DNA of 64,000 bases from NCBI GenBank assembly GCA_032158295.1, contig CM063263.1, positions 11,976,974 through 12,040,973 on the forward strand, written 5' to 3'. A program made the translations under genes and the position numbers. This DNA is from Pycnopodia helianthoides. Its lineage: Eukaryota; Echinodermata; Asteroidea; Forcipulatida; Asteriidae. Below, piece after piece: positions 24,001 through 34,538 of this stretch. Under the pieces are notes generated by a model. The model did not search any database. It saw only the letters and a list, made by a program, of their open reading frames with translations, and was not told the origin of the DNA. Each line of letters opens with the position of its first letter. Positions within the stretch are counted from its first letter, which is position 1.

Positions 24001-24120
24001 TTGTGGTATCAATGGTGTTAAAGCCCAGACTTTGATTTGCTGAAATTGATCCACTACATACGAGTTGCTGGGATGAGGTAAATGAATCACTAGACTCTAC
24101 ATAATTTAAGAGTAGGCATG
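24001..24120 (-). CDS. Copy A exon 11: unrecognised cysteine module, first half
   Basis: Phase 1 to 1, 40 codons, good splice sites (CCCAG / GTAAGTAT). Reads TCLLLNYVESSDSF and [16 protein letters not shown]. Only two cysteines. I do not recognise a named domain. The CSG-S/N-x core resembles the core of exon 12, suggesting the two exons are diverged repeats or halves of one fold. Conserved in length and frame in copy B, so it is a real exon. Confidence 0.75.
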
Positions 24121-24592
24121 CTGGGAATACAATAAAACAGATTGTACATAGTTTTACTGTTAAGGAATTGTATTTGTTGTTCTTTAAGATTAAAGGGGCA
24201 CTGTCGTCGAGATCATAGTCTGCTTGTGGATGGACATGGAAACATGAACTCTCACCCAGTTACTACAAGCGCATGTTGACCATCACATCACAAACAAAAG
24301 CTTTAAAGGGCACCGTCGTTTTTTTAATGCAGTAACTGTGTGAGAGTTCAGAATTTAATGTCTGGCCACAGACTCGCTGTGATCACGATGACATTGCCCC
24401 ATTGAATCCTTTTTAAGTATTGCAGTCATCAAAATTTATAAAAAAGAAAAGAAATAATAAGAAAGTGTTCTTTACGATAAATGTTCGTAGACATTTAATC
24501 AAAGTAAAGGACAATCAAAACAAACAAAAACATTTTTTACATTTATAGTTGTCAATAAAATTTATAAAATAGAACATTTTTCTTCAGGGCCT

Positions 24593-24783
24593 AATTTCAT
24601 AAAGCTGCTTTAGCAGAAATTATTGCTTAACAATTTTCTGCTAAGCAGAAATCAGCAGGATACCAGTCACAAATTGTACATGTGACCTGGTAGTTTGGGC
24701 GGTAACCTTATTCTGGTAAGCATTAGTTTGTAGTGCCTAGCTACTTTTTGTGCTTTTAAAGCAGCTCTTTGAAATTGGGCCCA
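24593..24783. mobile_element. MITE, GGGCCCAATTTCATAG family, copy A intron 10
   Basis: Ends GGGCCTAATTTCATAAAGC and GCTCTTTGAAATTGGGCCC. Shared with copy B at about 57200-57485, where a second element is nested in it. Confidence 0.82.
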
Positions 24784-24860
24784 GGTTGCTCAGATGACCT
24801 CCCCCCCCCCCCCCCCCCCCCCCCGCAACCAACAGTGTGATTATTTTTGTCAATGCTTAC

Positions 24861-24995
24861 TGCAGTTTTGTTCATCATCCGCTTCCAAGCAATCGTTTTC
24901 CAAGTCACAAAGGTAGAATTCATAGATGCATTGCCAACCGTTGCCACACAGCCACTGACCATCCACACACTGCGTTTTCCCATACTGAGTGTCAT
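24861..24995 (-). CDS. Copy A exon 10: LDLa repeat 6
   Basis: Phase 1 to 1, 45 codons. [38 protein letters not shown]: six cysteines with an EADDE acidic end. Acceptor CTGATCCAG, donor GTAAGCATT. Last LDLa before the unrecognised cysteine module. Confidence 0.92.
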
Positions 24996-25019
24996 CTGGA
25001 TCAGTAATTGTAAACAGTT

Positions 25020-26560
25020 GAAATATCAAATAATAAACCACAAGGGAAACTGACCTGGGTAGATTTAATTAATTTTGGGTTCAACAAAGAAAAGTTGACT
25101 AGAGCAGGATTTGAACCAACGACCTCCGGATTAACGTGCTGGCGCTCTACCAACTGATCTATCTCGCACTATGTTGGTGGTCTCCCTATTTTATCAATAT
25201 CTTTGTTCGAAGCCATACATCCTTAAGCTACCGTTTAGCCAGGGAACAAACCCAAGTTTATGATACAACCTGGGAAGCGGCAGTTAATAACGGATCCTCG
25301 AACAAAAATGTAGAGACCCATTTTTTGTCAGAATGTCATCAGATGTTTTTGAATGTTGACAAATTTTTGCACTGGAAGGGTATCGAATACAATGGCAATT
25401 CACACCATTTTAACGTGAGGTTAGAGACTTAGTATGGGGTTGAACAAAGAAAAATTGACTAGAGCGGGATTTGAACCAACGACCTCCGGATTAACGTACC
25501 GGCGCTCTACCAACTGAGCTATCTAGCCCTATATTGGCGGTCTCCCTATTTTGTCAATATCTTTGTTCGGGGGTGCCAGTCAGAAGCCATACAACCGTTA
25601 ACTGCCGTGTAGCCAGGGATCACACCCAAGTTTACGATACAACCTGGGAAGCAGCAGCCACGGGATCACCTTGAGGGGATGCGACTTTTTAAATTTAATT
25701 GTCAAGTAATAAACCACAAGGGAAACTGACTGGGTAAATTACAAATAGTATGGGGTTGAACAAAGAAAAATTGACTAGAGCGGGATTTGAACCAACGACC
25801 TCCGGATTAACGTACCGGCGCTCTACCAACTGAGCTATCTAGCCCTATATTGGCGGTCTCCCTATTTTGTCAATATCTTTGTTCGGGGGTGCCAGTCAGA
25901 AGCCATGCAACCGTTAACTGCCGTGTAGCCAGGGATCACACCCAAGTTTACGATACAACCTGGGAAGCAGCAGCCACGGGATCACCTTGAGGGGATGCGA
26001 CTTTTTAAATTTAATTGTCAAGTAATAAACCACAAGGGAAACTGACTGGGTAAATTACAAATAGTATGGGGTTGAACAAAGAAAAATTGACTAGAGCGGG
26101 ATTTGAACCAACGACCTCCGGATTAACGTACCGGCGCTCTACCAACTGAGCTATCTAGCCCTATATTGGCGGTCTCCCTATTTTGTCATATATCTTTGTT
26201 CGGGGGTGCCAGTCAGAAGCCATACAACCGTTAACTGCCGTGTAGCCAGGGATCACACCCAAGTTTACGATACAACCTGGGAAGCAGCAGCCACGGGATC
26301 ACCTTGAGGGGATGCGACTTTTTAAATTTAATTGTCAAGTAATAAACCACAAGGGAAACTGACTGGGTAAATTACAAATAGTATGGGGTTGAACAAAGAA
26401 AAATTGACTAGAGCGGGATTTGAACCAACGACCTCCGGATTAACGTACCGGCGCTCTACCAACTGAGCTATCTAGCCCTATATTGGCGGTCTCCCTATTT
26501 TGTCAATATCTTTGTTCGGGGGTGCCAGTCAGAAGCCATACAACCGTTAACTGCCGGTGT
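25020..26560 (-). repeat. Tandem array of about 316-bp units each holding a tRNA-Asn-like sequence, copy A intron 9
   Basis: A degenerate first unit (about 25020-25270) is followed by four near-identical tRNA-like segments at 25457-25528, 25773-25844, 26089-26160 and 26406-26477. Spacing is 316 to 317 bp and the spacers are identical or nearly so (CGGTCTCCCTATTTTGTCAA, GGGTGCCAGTCAGAAGCC, CAAGTTTACGATACAACCTG). Copy B has one unit at about 58020-58280. The very low divergence implies recent expansion or conversion, or an assembly collapse or expansion. Confidence 0.93.
26406..26477 (-). tRNA. tRNA-Asn(GTT)-like sequence, probable pseudogene (representative of four identical copies)
   Basis: Minus strand folds as a cloverleaf. 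Acceptor GGCTAGA pairs with TCTAGTC and the D-stem GCTC with GAGC. The anticodon loop ACGTTAA centres on GTT, and the T-arm is GTTGG/CCCGC around TTCAAAT. Against function: position 33 is C instead of U, the anticodon stem has a T-T mismatch and the T stem one mismatch. The same 72-nt sequence is at 25457, 25773 and 26089. More likely the internal promoter of a SINE or satellite than a working tRNA gene. Confidence 0.45.
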
Positions 26561-26661
26561 TAGAGACTTGTAACTTTTTCCCAACTCACGCGAGGACTAA
26601 ATTTATTAGGAAAATAAATATTTGTTTAATTTTCAAAAATTGGGGGCAGGATTGTTGTTAC

Positions 26662-26793
26662 CTCTGCCACACAAACTGGCCTCTTCATCGCTGTTATTTT
26701 CACAGTCCGATGCACTGTCACATACCCAATCTTCGTATATACAAGAACCATCACCACAGTCAAACATGTCCCCTGTACATGCTGGTGCCGATG
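26662..26793 (-). CDS. Copy A exon 9: LDLa repeat 5
   Basis: Phase 1 to 1, 44 codons. [35 protein letters not shown], then a final cysteine in SLCGR: LDLa spacing and NNSDE acidic motif. The donor is GTAACAAC, which is weaker than consensus and identical in copy B. Confidence 0.92.
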
Positions 26794-27347
26794 CTTCAAA
26801 CACAAGGAGATAAATAAAATTAATTTTACAAAACAAGCAAGCAAAAGTGAAACCCAAATTGTACATTTGTACAAATTTGTCATGTTTGTGTGTAAACTCC
26901 AGGCTTGCCCAGATGTATTTTCCTGTTTGCCCCCCAAAAACATGTTTAGCGTACCCGCCTGCTTCGTTTTTAGAGGCTGCCTCCTTTTTCTTTTTTTTTC
27001 AAAAGGATACATTTTAACGATCTCTTGCATAAAAAATTAATTTTAAATTAAATAAAATCATATTTTTTAGACTTTAGCACACCAAATAAAACACACAGAA
27101 AAAAGCTGGCAAAACATCTTGAAAAAAAAGTTTGGCCAGTTGTCTTGAAAAATGTGTCGGGCGGCCATTTTTGAAAGTGAAAAAAAAAGTTAATACAATT
27201 TTTTTCTTAAAGGCCCTCCTCCTTCCTTTTTTCAAAAAGGCAGAACGCTGAACATGTTTTTTTATATTTTTTATTTTGCCTAATTCCTAGTCTAGTATCC
27301 ATTCTCCCAGTTAGAGGGTGTTAAACCATGGAGGAAGGAATAAACAC

Positions 27348-27697
27348 AGTCTTAGTCATGTTCCCTGTATCCAATACCAGTAACGAATGCTAATATCCAT
27401 TAATCCATTACAATAAAATGGAACCAGACTATTTTTGTTTTTTCTTCCAGAGCCTCGGTTTGGTTAGCCACCCTCTTGGTCATGTTCCCTGTATCTAATA
27501 ACAGTAACAAACACTAATATCTATAAAAATCAAATGGCACCAGACTATTTTTGTTTCTTCTTCCAGCCTCGGTTTGGTTAGCCACCCTCTTGGTCATGTT
27601 CCCTGTATCTAATAACAGTAACAAACACTAATATCCATAAAAATCAAATGGCACCAGACTATTTTTGTTTCTTCTTCCAGAGCCTCGGTTTGGTTAC
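27348..27697. repeat. Three tandem copies of an about 115-bp unit upstream of exon 8 side, copy A intron 8
   Basis: Unit contains TTGGTCATGTTCCCTGTATC and ACCAGACTATTTTTGTTTC and CCTCGGTTTGGTTA. Copy B has a single unit at 59125-59240. The lower, exon-proximal unit runs into ACAATGATTTGG as in copy B. Confidence 0.88.
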
Positions 27698-27770
27698 AAT
27701 GATTTGGATTGGATTAAAAATCAAGATGGCCACGCTAAAGGTCTAAGGGGAAAGAAGGAGCGTGGCTTAC

Positions 27771-27929
27771 TTGAGGGAGCCATGTTTGCTGCGCAAGCCT
27801 CCTCAGTCTCATCTTCGCCTGCACGGCAGTCATTGTCTTTGTCACACACAAAGGCCAAAGGTATACACCTAGTGCCATATACATTGTTGGTGTCGCACTG
27901 GAACCCGCCTGTACAACTCTCATCAAAAT
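27771..27929 (-). CDS. Copy A exon 8: LDLa repeat 4
   Basis: Phase 1 to 1, 53 codons. [41 protein letters not shown]: six cysteines in LDLa order with a longer first loop and a GEDE acidic end. Acceptor TCTTGCAG, donor GTAAGCCA. Intact. Confidence 0.93.
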
Positions 27930-28316
27930 CTGCAAGACAAATTTGCGGAATAAATTTAAAGAATGGATAATGTCAAGTCCCTCCAAGTTTATAGTGAGTG
28001 GTGACGCTGGGGGGGGGGGGGGGTAGGGGAAATTTTCCCAACAGAGGATACAACATGGTGAATGCAGCATCAAATTTGACATTCACTTTAACTTTATACA
28101 CCTTTTCACTATTCAGGAAACAGAGGCAAGTCTGAGATTGCATCTCAGAAGGGGAAGGACAATATTTTCATATCACAAAGGGAACTTCTAGTTGAAGAAT
28201 CTTCCAAGACTGTGGGAATGTTTTGGAAGGAGCACCAAGCTCGAGAACTGAAGCAGATGGGGTCATGGCCTCTGTGACCATCATGTAAATCCAGACACAT
28301 GGAGGACGAACAGGGG

Positions 28317-28660
28317 TAAGGTAGCATAGCGGAAAGGAGTAGTGGTCTTCAGATGTCTTTTAATATTCTATCATTATTATTATTATATATTTCGGGTAAT
28401 GAAACCAAGGATGCCTCATAAGTGAACTTAATCACTGCATCTCGCAAGTATGAGGAAACCTGTAAACAAGGGTGCTTTGCTATGTGAACCAGAAACACCA
28501 GGGTTACCCCTCACCCTTCAACAATAAGTGTTCTGGGTTCTTTTACGTGCACTACCAATAAGGTAGCATAGCGGAAAGGAGTAGTGGTCTTCAGATGTCT
28601 TTAGATATTCTATCATTATCATTATTATATATTTTGGGTAATGAGGAAACCTGTAATTAA
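28317..28660. repeat. Two direct repeats of AAGGTAGCATAGCGGAAAGG, copy A intron 7
   Basis: About 85 bp starting GGTAGCATAGCGGAAAGGAG and running through a TATT-rich tract to GGGTAATGA occurs at about 28317 and 28559. SINE-body fragments lie between. Part of a 1.4-kb block (about 28133-29522) missing from copy B. Confidence 0.7.
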
Positions 28661-28673
28661 GGGTGCTTGCTAA

Positions 28674-29524
28674 AGGCCTTTTTACACCACAAAAAATCTC
28701 CGTATTGGACACCGATACGATCCGTGTAATGTGCACTGACCTTTTCACACTACAACTTTTCAACACGGTTTCGACACGGTGTAAACCAACCCTGCCCGGG
28801 AGGTGGGTAGATAAATCTCTATCCGTGTCGAAGATTCCAACACGGATCGAAAGCCTTAGTGTGAACACCGAGTTTGCGTCGCCATCCGCACGCTGCAGTT
28901 GTCCAGCGCGTAAAGAAAAGCCGCATACAAAAAGTAGCCGCGTACATAAAAAGTAGCCGCGTATTATAAAAAAGACAGACGGAGGACGTTTGGAGGACGT
29001 TTTCCGCTACTAGATTCATTACTGTAATCACAAACACAAGTCGATCACGTGCCATCAAAGCCCGCTCCGACCTTCGAAAAATGCCGTTGAAGCTTTATTT
29101 TCCGTTTTCGAGTCGTTTTTGTCCTTATAATTTTAAAGTACGTGTACATGGCGGAAATACAAACCTCAGGAGGAGCCGCCATGTTAGCAATTGAGATAAA
29201 CCGCGGAGATGACGCGAAGTGGACGTGACGCGCGGTAAAGCGTTTATGTGCGTCAGTACGCACTTCTACGCGCCACTACGCAACCACTACACGCAACTCG
29301 CGCCGCGACGCGTCCTGCTTCGATCCGTGTAAGACCTTGCAGTGTGAAACGGTCGCACAATGTCCGGATTGAAAGTTACAGGTGTAACCCAAAAGCTGAT
29401 TTCGCGCAGAGCTAGTGTGAAAGCGAAGCAGTTTGTATCCGTGTTGAAATTTTACCGAACCAACACAGACCTTATCCGGATAAGCTTCGACACGGATCGA
29501 AGGTCAATAGTGTGAAAAGGCCTT
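28674..29524. mobile_element. Non-autonomous TIR element, about 850 bp, copy A intron 7
   Basis: Left end AAGGCCTTTTTACACC and right end GTGTGAAAAGGCCTT are inverted. Subterminal regions are rich in ATCCGTGT, CGACACGG and similar short words in both orientations. The centre (about 29030-29330) is CpG-rich. No transposase-like frame. The whole block is absent from copy B at about 59670. Confidence 0.65.
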
Positions 29525-29775
29525 ATGTGAACCAGAAACATGGGGTTAACCCCTACTCTTCCACGATAAGTGTTCTGGGTTCTTTTACATGCCCAACCAA
29601 TCCTAGTGCACAGGACTTACAGTTTAATGTCCCATCCGAAGGACAAAGCAATTATTGTTGAGTACCTTACTCGAGGACACAAGTGCCACAACCGAGACTG
29701 GATCACCCACACTCCGCTGATCAGAAACACCAGAGCTCGAGTCTGGGGTCCAAACCGCTTGACCACAACACCGTC
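29523..29775 (-). repeat. tRNA-Ser-like SINE, copy A intron 7
   Basis: Minus strand carries GACTCGAGCTCTGGTGTTTC and the common body (CTTTGTCCTTCGGATGGGAC). Also in copy B at 59672-59925. Confidence 0.72.
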
Positions 29776-29802
29776 TTTAACAATGGGGCAAAAAAATCTT
29801 AC

Positions 29803-29910
29803 CACAGTCGGTTTCATCACTGCCATCAATGCAATCCGGACTGTTGTTACATCGCTTTGTTTTAGGAATACATCCTCCTTTTGTGCATTGGAACTCAGAA
29901 TCCTTGCATT
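29803..29910 (-). CDS. Copy A exon 7: LDLa repeat 3
   Basis: Phase 1 to 1, 36 codons. [36 protein letters not shown]: a textbook LDLa repeat with six cysteines and the DGSDE calcium motif. Donor GTAAGATT. Confidence 0.95.
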
Positions 29911-30361
29911 CTGTGTGTAAAAGTACAGATGGCAATATTATACAAATATTGAACGCATAGGAGTACATTGTTGCAGAATATTATCACAAGGTGAAATCGG
30001 TACTAGTCTATTAGGCCAAGCCGAGTGAAATGGAAAAGCCATAATTCACCGAGTGATTATATTCTGCCATAATCCACGAACGAAATGCATTCCTTGTTTT
30101 ATATAATTAACCAAGACCGTGGTGTTTGCGTGTCCACACACAATGTTTGTAATGAATAAACATAGAGGGCACTGTGTAATTGTATTCCCCGGATCCAGAT
30201 CCAAAGGCACCCTCGCATGCCTGCTTCTCGAACACGTTGTAGCCCCTTCCTTCGCAATTCAGCTTCTCAGCTGCTAGTAAGGATGATTAGCCTCCCAAAT
30301 TATTATAATTAATATAATACACAGGACTTTCATTGATTGGTTTGGGTGGATGTGTACTTAC

Positions 30362-30487
30362 GGCACCCTGTCTCATCGTCCTGATCGTAGCAATCATTTT
30401 TACGGTTGCATTTGAGGGTCTTGCTAATGCAGAATCCAGAGGCACTACCATTATTACATTTGAACTCAGTCGCCTCATCACAGCTTT
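30362..30487 (-). CDS. Copy A exon 6: LDLa repeat 2
   Basis: Phase 1 to 1, 42 codons. Reads [33 protein letters not shown]: six cysteines in LDLa order with an acidic DQDDE calcium site. Intact, and same length as in copy B. Confidence 0.93.
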
Positions 30488-31086
30488 CTGTTTAAAAGAA
30501 AAAAATCAAAATATAAAAAAGAAGATTTTATACATGTATACATATGAAATGTATTATAAAATGAAATATCGCCTAACTCACAAGGCCAAACGGCCATTTC
30601 AAGGTGAGGGCTACTGCTGGTGTCAAATACCAGAAAATGCTGAAGAACAGAGAGAAAGTCCGACTGTTTCTTATTCGATTTCTCATGACATTTTTGGTCC
30701 ATTTTAATGATTCAAAGTTGCTCTCATAATGGCATTTAAATTTTTTTTCAAATACTTCACATTATTAACAAGAACCTGTGACATTTGTAGATATTTGTGT
30801 TAGTAAACTCACAGGCAGTGCCACCCTAAACCACGTGTTTACACCTCATGAACTTTTGATCAGATAAGAAAGATTGTTGCGAAAACTGCTCTTTCCCAAA
30901 CCAGTAAGTACCGACCTTAGTTTGTCCATGGTTTGTCTTAGGCAAACTCAGGTCTGCTTTTCATGGGTGATTCACATCTGTAATTTGAAGTATTTTTTAG
31001 CATCCTCTCTAAAGCTGCTTTGTACTTCTTCAGACTGTTCTTTGCTAGTCGTCTTTTGAGATTGCCGAGATGAGGAAGTTACTAAC

Positions 31087-31205
31087 CATAAGTACAGGAA
31101 GCCTCATCGCTGAAGTCTCCACAATGGTTGATTCCATCACAGAGTAAGAACCTCTTCACGCACAATGATTGGACGCACAGCTGAAATCGTCCTTTAAGCA
31201 AGGTG
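31087..31205 (-). CDS. Copy A exon 5: LDLa repeat 1, frame-shifted
   Basis: Same module as copy B exon 5 but one base shorter at about 31164-31171. The frame opens [13 protein letters not shown] and then hits TGA a few codons on. The rest still shows the LDLa pattern (LCDG, DFSDE) in the shifted frame, so the lesion is recent or a sequencing artefact. Donor is GTTAGTAA. Confidence 0.85.
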
Positions 31206-31872
31206 CTTCATTAATGTGGCAAAATAGAAATTGGTTAAACTCACCCAGTAAATGGGCTTAATTCATCAAAAATATTGTATAAGTACAATATCAGTGTCTT
31301 CAGCAGTTTTTGTGAAAGACGTTGTTCCTTACCACTCTAATATTGCAATTCCCCGTATCCAAACACTAAAATTATTAACGCCTCCTGTTTCAACCCTAGC
31401 AGAGTCTTTTTCAAAGGCTAAATTACAACAATAACAACAACTTAAGAATGTCTTGCACCAAGACTATGTTTTCAGTAACCAGTCACCTTAGGCAAGTGTC
31501 AATCTGATAGCATCTAAAAAATGAACAACAGAGCACCAGACTCACATTGTAAGTGCAAAGAAGTTTGCACCTCCAGTACACGTTGAACCATTTTCACCTG
31601 GTTTTGTTCACAAACTCAGCCATGGAGCTTTCTTTCTATTGTTACCCCTAAATTTTGGACAAAACTGCCGTGTGCAAATCAGGGAAGCGGTAGGTGTCTA
31701 CTGCCACCTTTAAGCACCATCTCAAAACTCACATAGTTCCCGGCTTACGATCTCTTGTTTTAATGTTTGTTCTTCTTTTCTTGTTGTTTTATTTCTGTTG
31801 TTGATTGTGAGGCGCTGTGTTCTTTGCTCTGTATTATTAAATTACAGTCGTTGTGTAACCTTTTCGACTTAC

Positions 31873-32008
31873 CATAATAAGGCAGTGTTTGTCCCTTGTC
31901 TATTATTAGGGCCTCTTTGTATCTGGACAAGGCAAGGGCAGAATGGCGAATCTTATTGGTATTGCAAAGCGTGACAGCTGGGAACCTCAGTTCTGATCTT
32001 GTTACTAT
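31873..32008 (-). CDS. Copy A exon 4: palm strand 1 (FPAVTLCN)
   Basis: Reads [19 protein letters not shown] and continues [22 protein letters not shown] is the canonical post-TM1 DEG/ENaC motif (usually PAVTICN). Enters phase 0, leaves phase 1 with donor GTAAGTCG. The inserted LDLa cassette begins at the following intron, so this exon is the left boundary of the insertion in the channel scaffold. Confidence 0.9.
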
Positions 32009-32840
32009 CTTGATCTAGAATAGAGTCAGATATAAACAGGTGATTTAGCCACGGTCAAAAACACTGAAAATGCATACACAATGTCAATATTTGCATCTTG
32101 CACTAAGGGACATTTCGTACAACAATCAGGGAGATATTCAGAATCACATTCAACATAACAGGGACAAAGTTTCCATAATCAGGAAGACTGTGAAATTTGT
32201 TTATCAGAACATGGAAAGATTGCTTTATTTTCCGGGGACTTTCTGCAGAATCAGGAAGAGTTGGCAGCTCTGTATGTACCTGTAAAACTTACATAGATCT
32301 ACCCTATTCCAGGGACTTGTTTGGTTGCAACCCCCCTGTGGTACGTTGTCAGCACATGCCTTAACTAAGCTTTTTCCATATGTTAAGAGGGTTTGTTTTG
32401 CATTATTTCAACAATTTTTTTCTAGGTGTGTTGAGTAGTGTCCGAGTAGTGCCTGGATTAATCTAACCTAAATTGTTTGCTCAGTTAGTTAAGTTTTACA
32501 GTTTGGTTACATCCACCATTGACAAGAGACCTACGGATTCTGTACACAAAGGATGCTGGCAGAGTTTTGTCCTGCCCCCTCCTAACCAAATCACTGACCT
32601 CTGTTGATTGACACCCACTCTAGGACATGTGGCATGCTCCAGCTCAGGATATCGTAGCCGACAAGTGTGTACGATGTGGTTAAGACAATGGGAATATTAA
32701 AATATGTCCGCACATGCTGACAGCAGCCCTCACTGCTGCGTTAATATTGAAGGGAGAGTGAGTTGAACCCCTACAACATGGAAGTGTTACTGGCACCCCC
32801 GAACAAAGATATTGACAAAATAGGGAGACCGCCAACATAG

Positions 32841-32912
32841 GGCTAGATAGCTCAGTTGGTAGAGCGCCGGTACGTTAATCCCGAGGTCGTTGGTTCAAAT
32901 CCCGCTCTAGTC
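32841..32912 (+). repeat. Dispersed tRNA-Asn-like unit, plus strand, copy A intron 3
   Basis: Same 72-nt tRNA-like sequence as the intron 9 array but in the opposite orientation, with GGCTAGATAGCTCAGTTGG and the CAATTTTTCTTTGTTCAACC tail. A small change (ATCCCGAGG for ATCCGGAGG) separates it from the array copies. Absent from copy B. Confidence 0.8.
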
Positions 32913-33365
32913 AATTTTTCTTTGTTCAACCCCAAACCTTCAGAAAAAAAAAGAAACAAAAACACATACATATGTACATGCAGCGTTCTCCAACATGTGA
33001 AAAAAAGCTTGGCGCACCACCGAGCTTTCTGTGTCACATGTCACACTTAAGATGTGGCCAGCAAATTTTAAAATCTGTCAGCCACGTTTTCTTCCCCCCC
33101 ATTTTTTCAAGATCAATGCATTTCAGAGTTCAAATGCAATCTTTGAAACCTTTGCTCAAAGAAGTCAGGAAGAAGTGGCCATCAGCTCAGAGTGCATCAC
33201 CATGACCACAGAGCATGTACAATCAAAAGTTGTCCGGGCCCTTAGGCAGGCCCCAAACCCGACGCCGTTAAAGGCTTTGTGCTTTGCGCTCACCAATTTT
33301 AATATTAATAACGAATATCAAAAATTTAGTCTGACGTAATTATTACACTCCCCTGTGAAACTAAC

Positions 33366-33767
33366 CTCAACAGAAACAGGATACATGTAAAACATCTTGA
33401 TCAAGATACTGGCCTGCCATAAAGAAGATGGTTAATGGCTGCCAAGAAAATGAGCGTCCACAACAAACGTCCAAGGACAGATGTGGCTTTGAATATATTT
33501 GGCAAGCCATGAGCTGATGAGACGTCCGTTGCAAAGGTCTTGACTGTCTTGTACACACTCTCATTTTGTGGAGGCTTTGGTTCACCATCGTCCATTGGCC
33601 AAGTGCGTCTATCCCGGTCAAAGTGGGGTGACGATATCACAGCTGGATACCCCCCATAATCTTTTTCATCCCGATGTCGGCGCCGTTGGTCATCGTATTG
33701 TCTGGGTCGATGCTGAGGCCTTTCTTGGCCATAGTAAGACTTCGGCTCTCTGTCCCACATCTCATGT
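33366..33767 (-). CDS. Copy A exon 3: HG motif and TM1, frame-shifted
   Basis: Encodes a charged cytoplasmic stretch rich in Arg, Asp and Tyr, then the DEG/ENaC signature [10 protein letters not shown] with the conserved His-Gly gating pair, then TM1 ([13 protein letters not shown]). Directly after LAAI a net +2 insertion at about 33420-33432 relative to copy B changes the frame and gives a stop shortly after. The last bases again match the MYPVSVE coding of copy B but out of frame. Donor is GTTAGT, weaker than GTGAGT in copy B. Confidence 0.85.
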
Positions 33768-34423
33768 CTGCCAAACAGAATTTGTAAGATACTCATAAAC
33801 TGAATTTGAGTATCAAAATATTGGGCTTGTTTTACACATTCACATACCTGAAATGCAACCTTAACTATTTGACACATATCGTCAAGTCTGCAGCAACTTC
33901 CCTTCGAAAGTATACCCTGTTTGCATGCAAAACTAGTGACACAATTTTGTTTGCTGTGAGCTGTGTTTGAACTGAACACAGTTAAACAGTTTTTTAACTG
34001 AACTGAGAGATGACCTCTCCTCAACAGTCATTTTAGGAGCCTATTGGTAGCGATCATCCACCAGAGATTATTGCGGTTTTGCCGCCTTAGCAATCTGGAA
34101 TTTTTCTCCATGCTCAAGGTTAGCGTGCCTTTTGGTTCGCATACATGGAAACTGGCACAGTAAGCACAAAATCCGCCGTTAAGCATTTCATATGAAATTT
34201 TGCCCTAAAGACCAGTCAAAATTCTCTCCAAGTGGTCTAGTGGACTATTGAAAAGCATCCCTATTTTATATGAAATATGGACTTAGTGAAAACAGCTGGC
34301 GGACTAGTGAAATGACAAGCTCACTGGTCCTGCTGGCCAGTCACTGAACAAGTTAAGGGCAAACCCTTCATGCATGTGGATAGTTTTGTACGGGTTTATG
34401 GAGAACTTGGGGGTTTGTAGTAC

Positions 34424-34538
34424 CTGTCATAAGGCCTGTTGTTAGAGCTGCTGTCGCTATCCAGCCACACTGACCTGGCTTCTTGGTTGAAAGCCATAGG
34501 CCTCCCAGCCCTTGGTGAATAGGAAAGTCCATCTCGGT
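34424..34538 (-). CDS. Copy A exon 2: cytoplasmic segment
   Basis: Acceptor TTAACAG, donor GTACTACA; enters phase 1, leaves phase 2. It reads DRDGLSYSPRAGRPMAFNQ and then a serine/asparagine-rich stretch. It is low in hydrophobics and has no known domain. The phases join exon 1 to exon 3 exactly, which is the main support. An in-frame Met (GRPM) could serve as an alternative start if transcription begins inside intron 1. Confidence 0.65.

Noticed and set aside
24798..24825. Poly-C run next to exon 10 as a regulatory element
   Set aside because: Long homopolymers occur at several places (885, 28011, 36717, 57503) and vary between copies; no evidence of function.
25457..26477. Calling four functional tRNA-Asn genes
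   Set aside because: C at position 33, stem mismatches and conserved long flanks argue for a SINE- or satellite-embedded tRNA-like sequence. Kept as tRNA-like with low confidence.
31087..31191. A shorter start for LDLa exon 5 at TTAAAG/GACGAT
   Set aside because: It would rescue the copy A frame but drops the first LDLa cysteine and does not fit copy B, where the upstream acceptor gives all six cysteines.
15872..31205. Enteropeptidase- or matriptase-like protease gene, suggested by LDLa, SRCR and kringle modules
   Set aside because: No trypsin domain (no GDSGGP-type motif) is present, and the modules splice in phase into DEG/ENaC exons on both sides.
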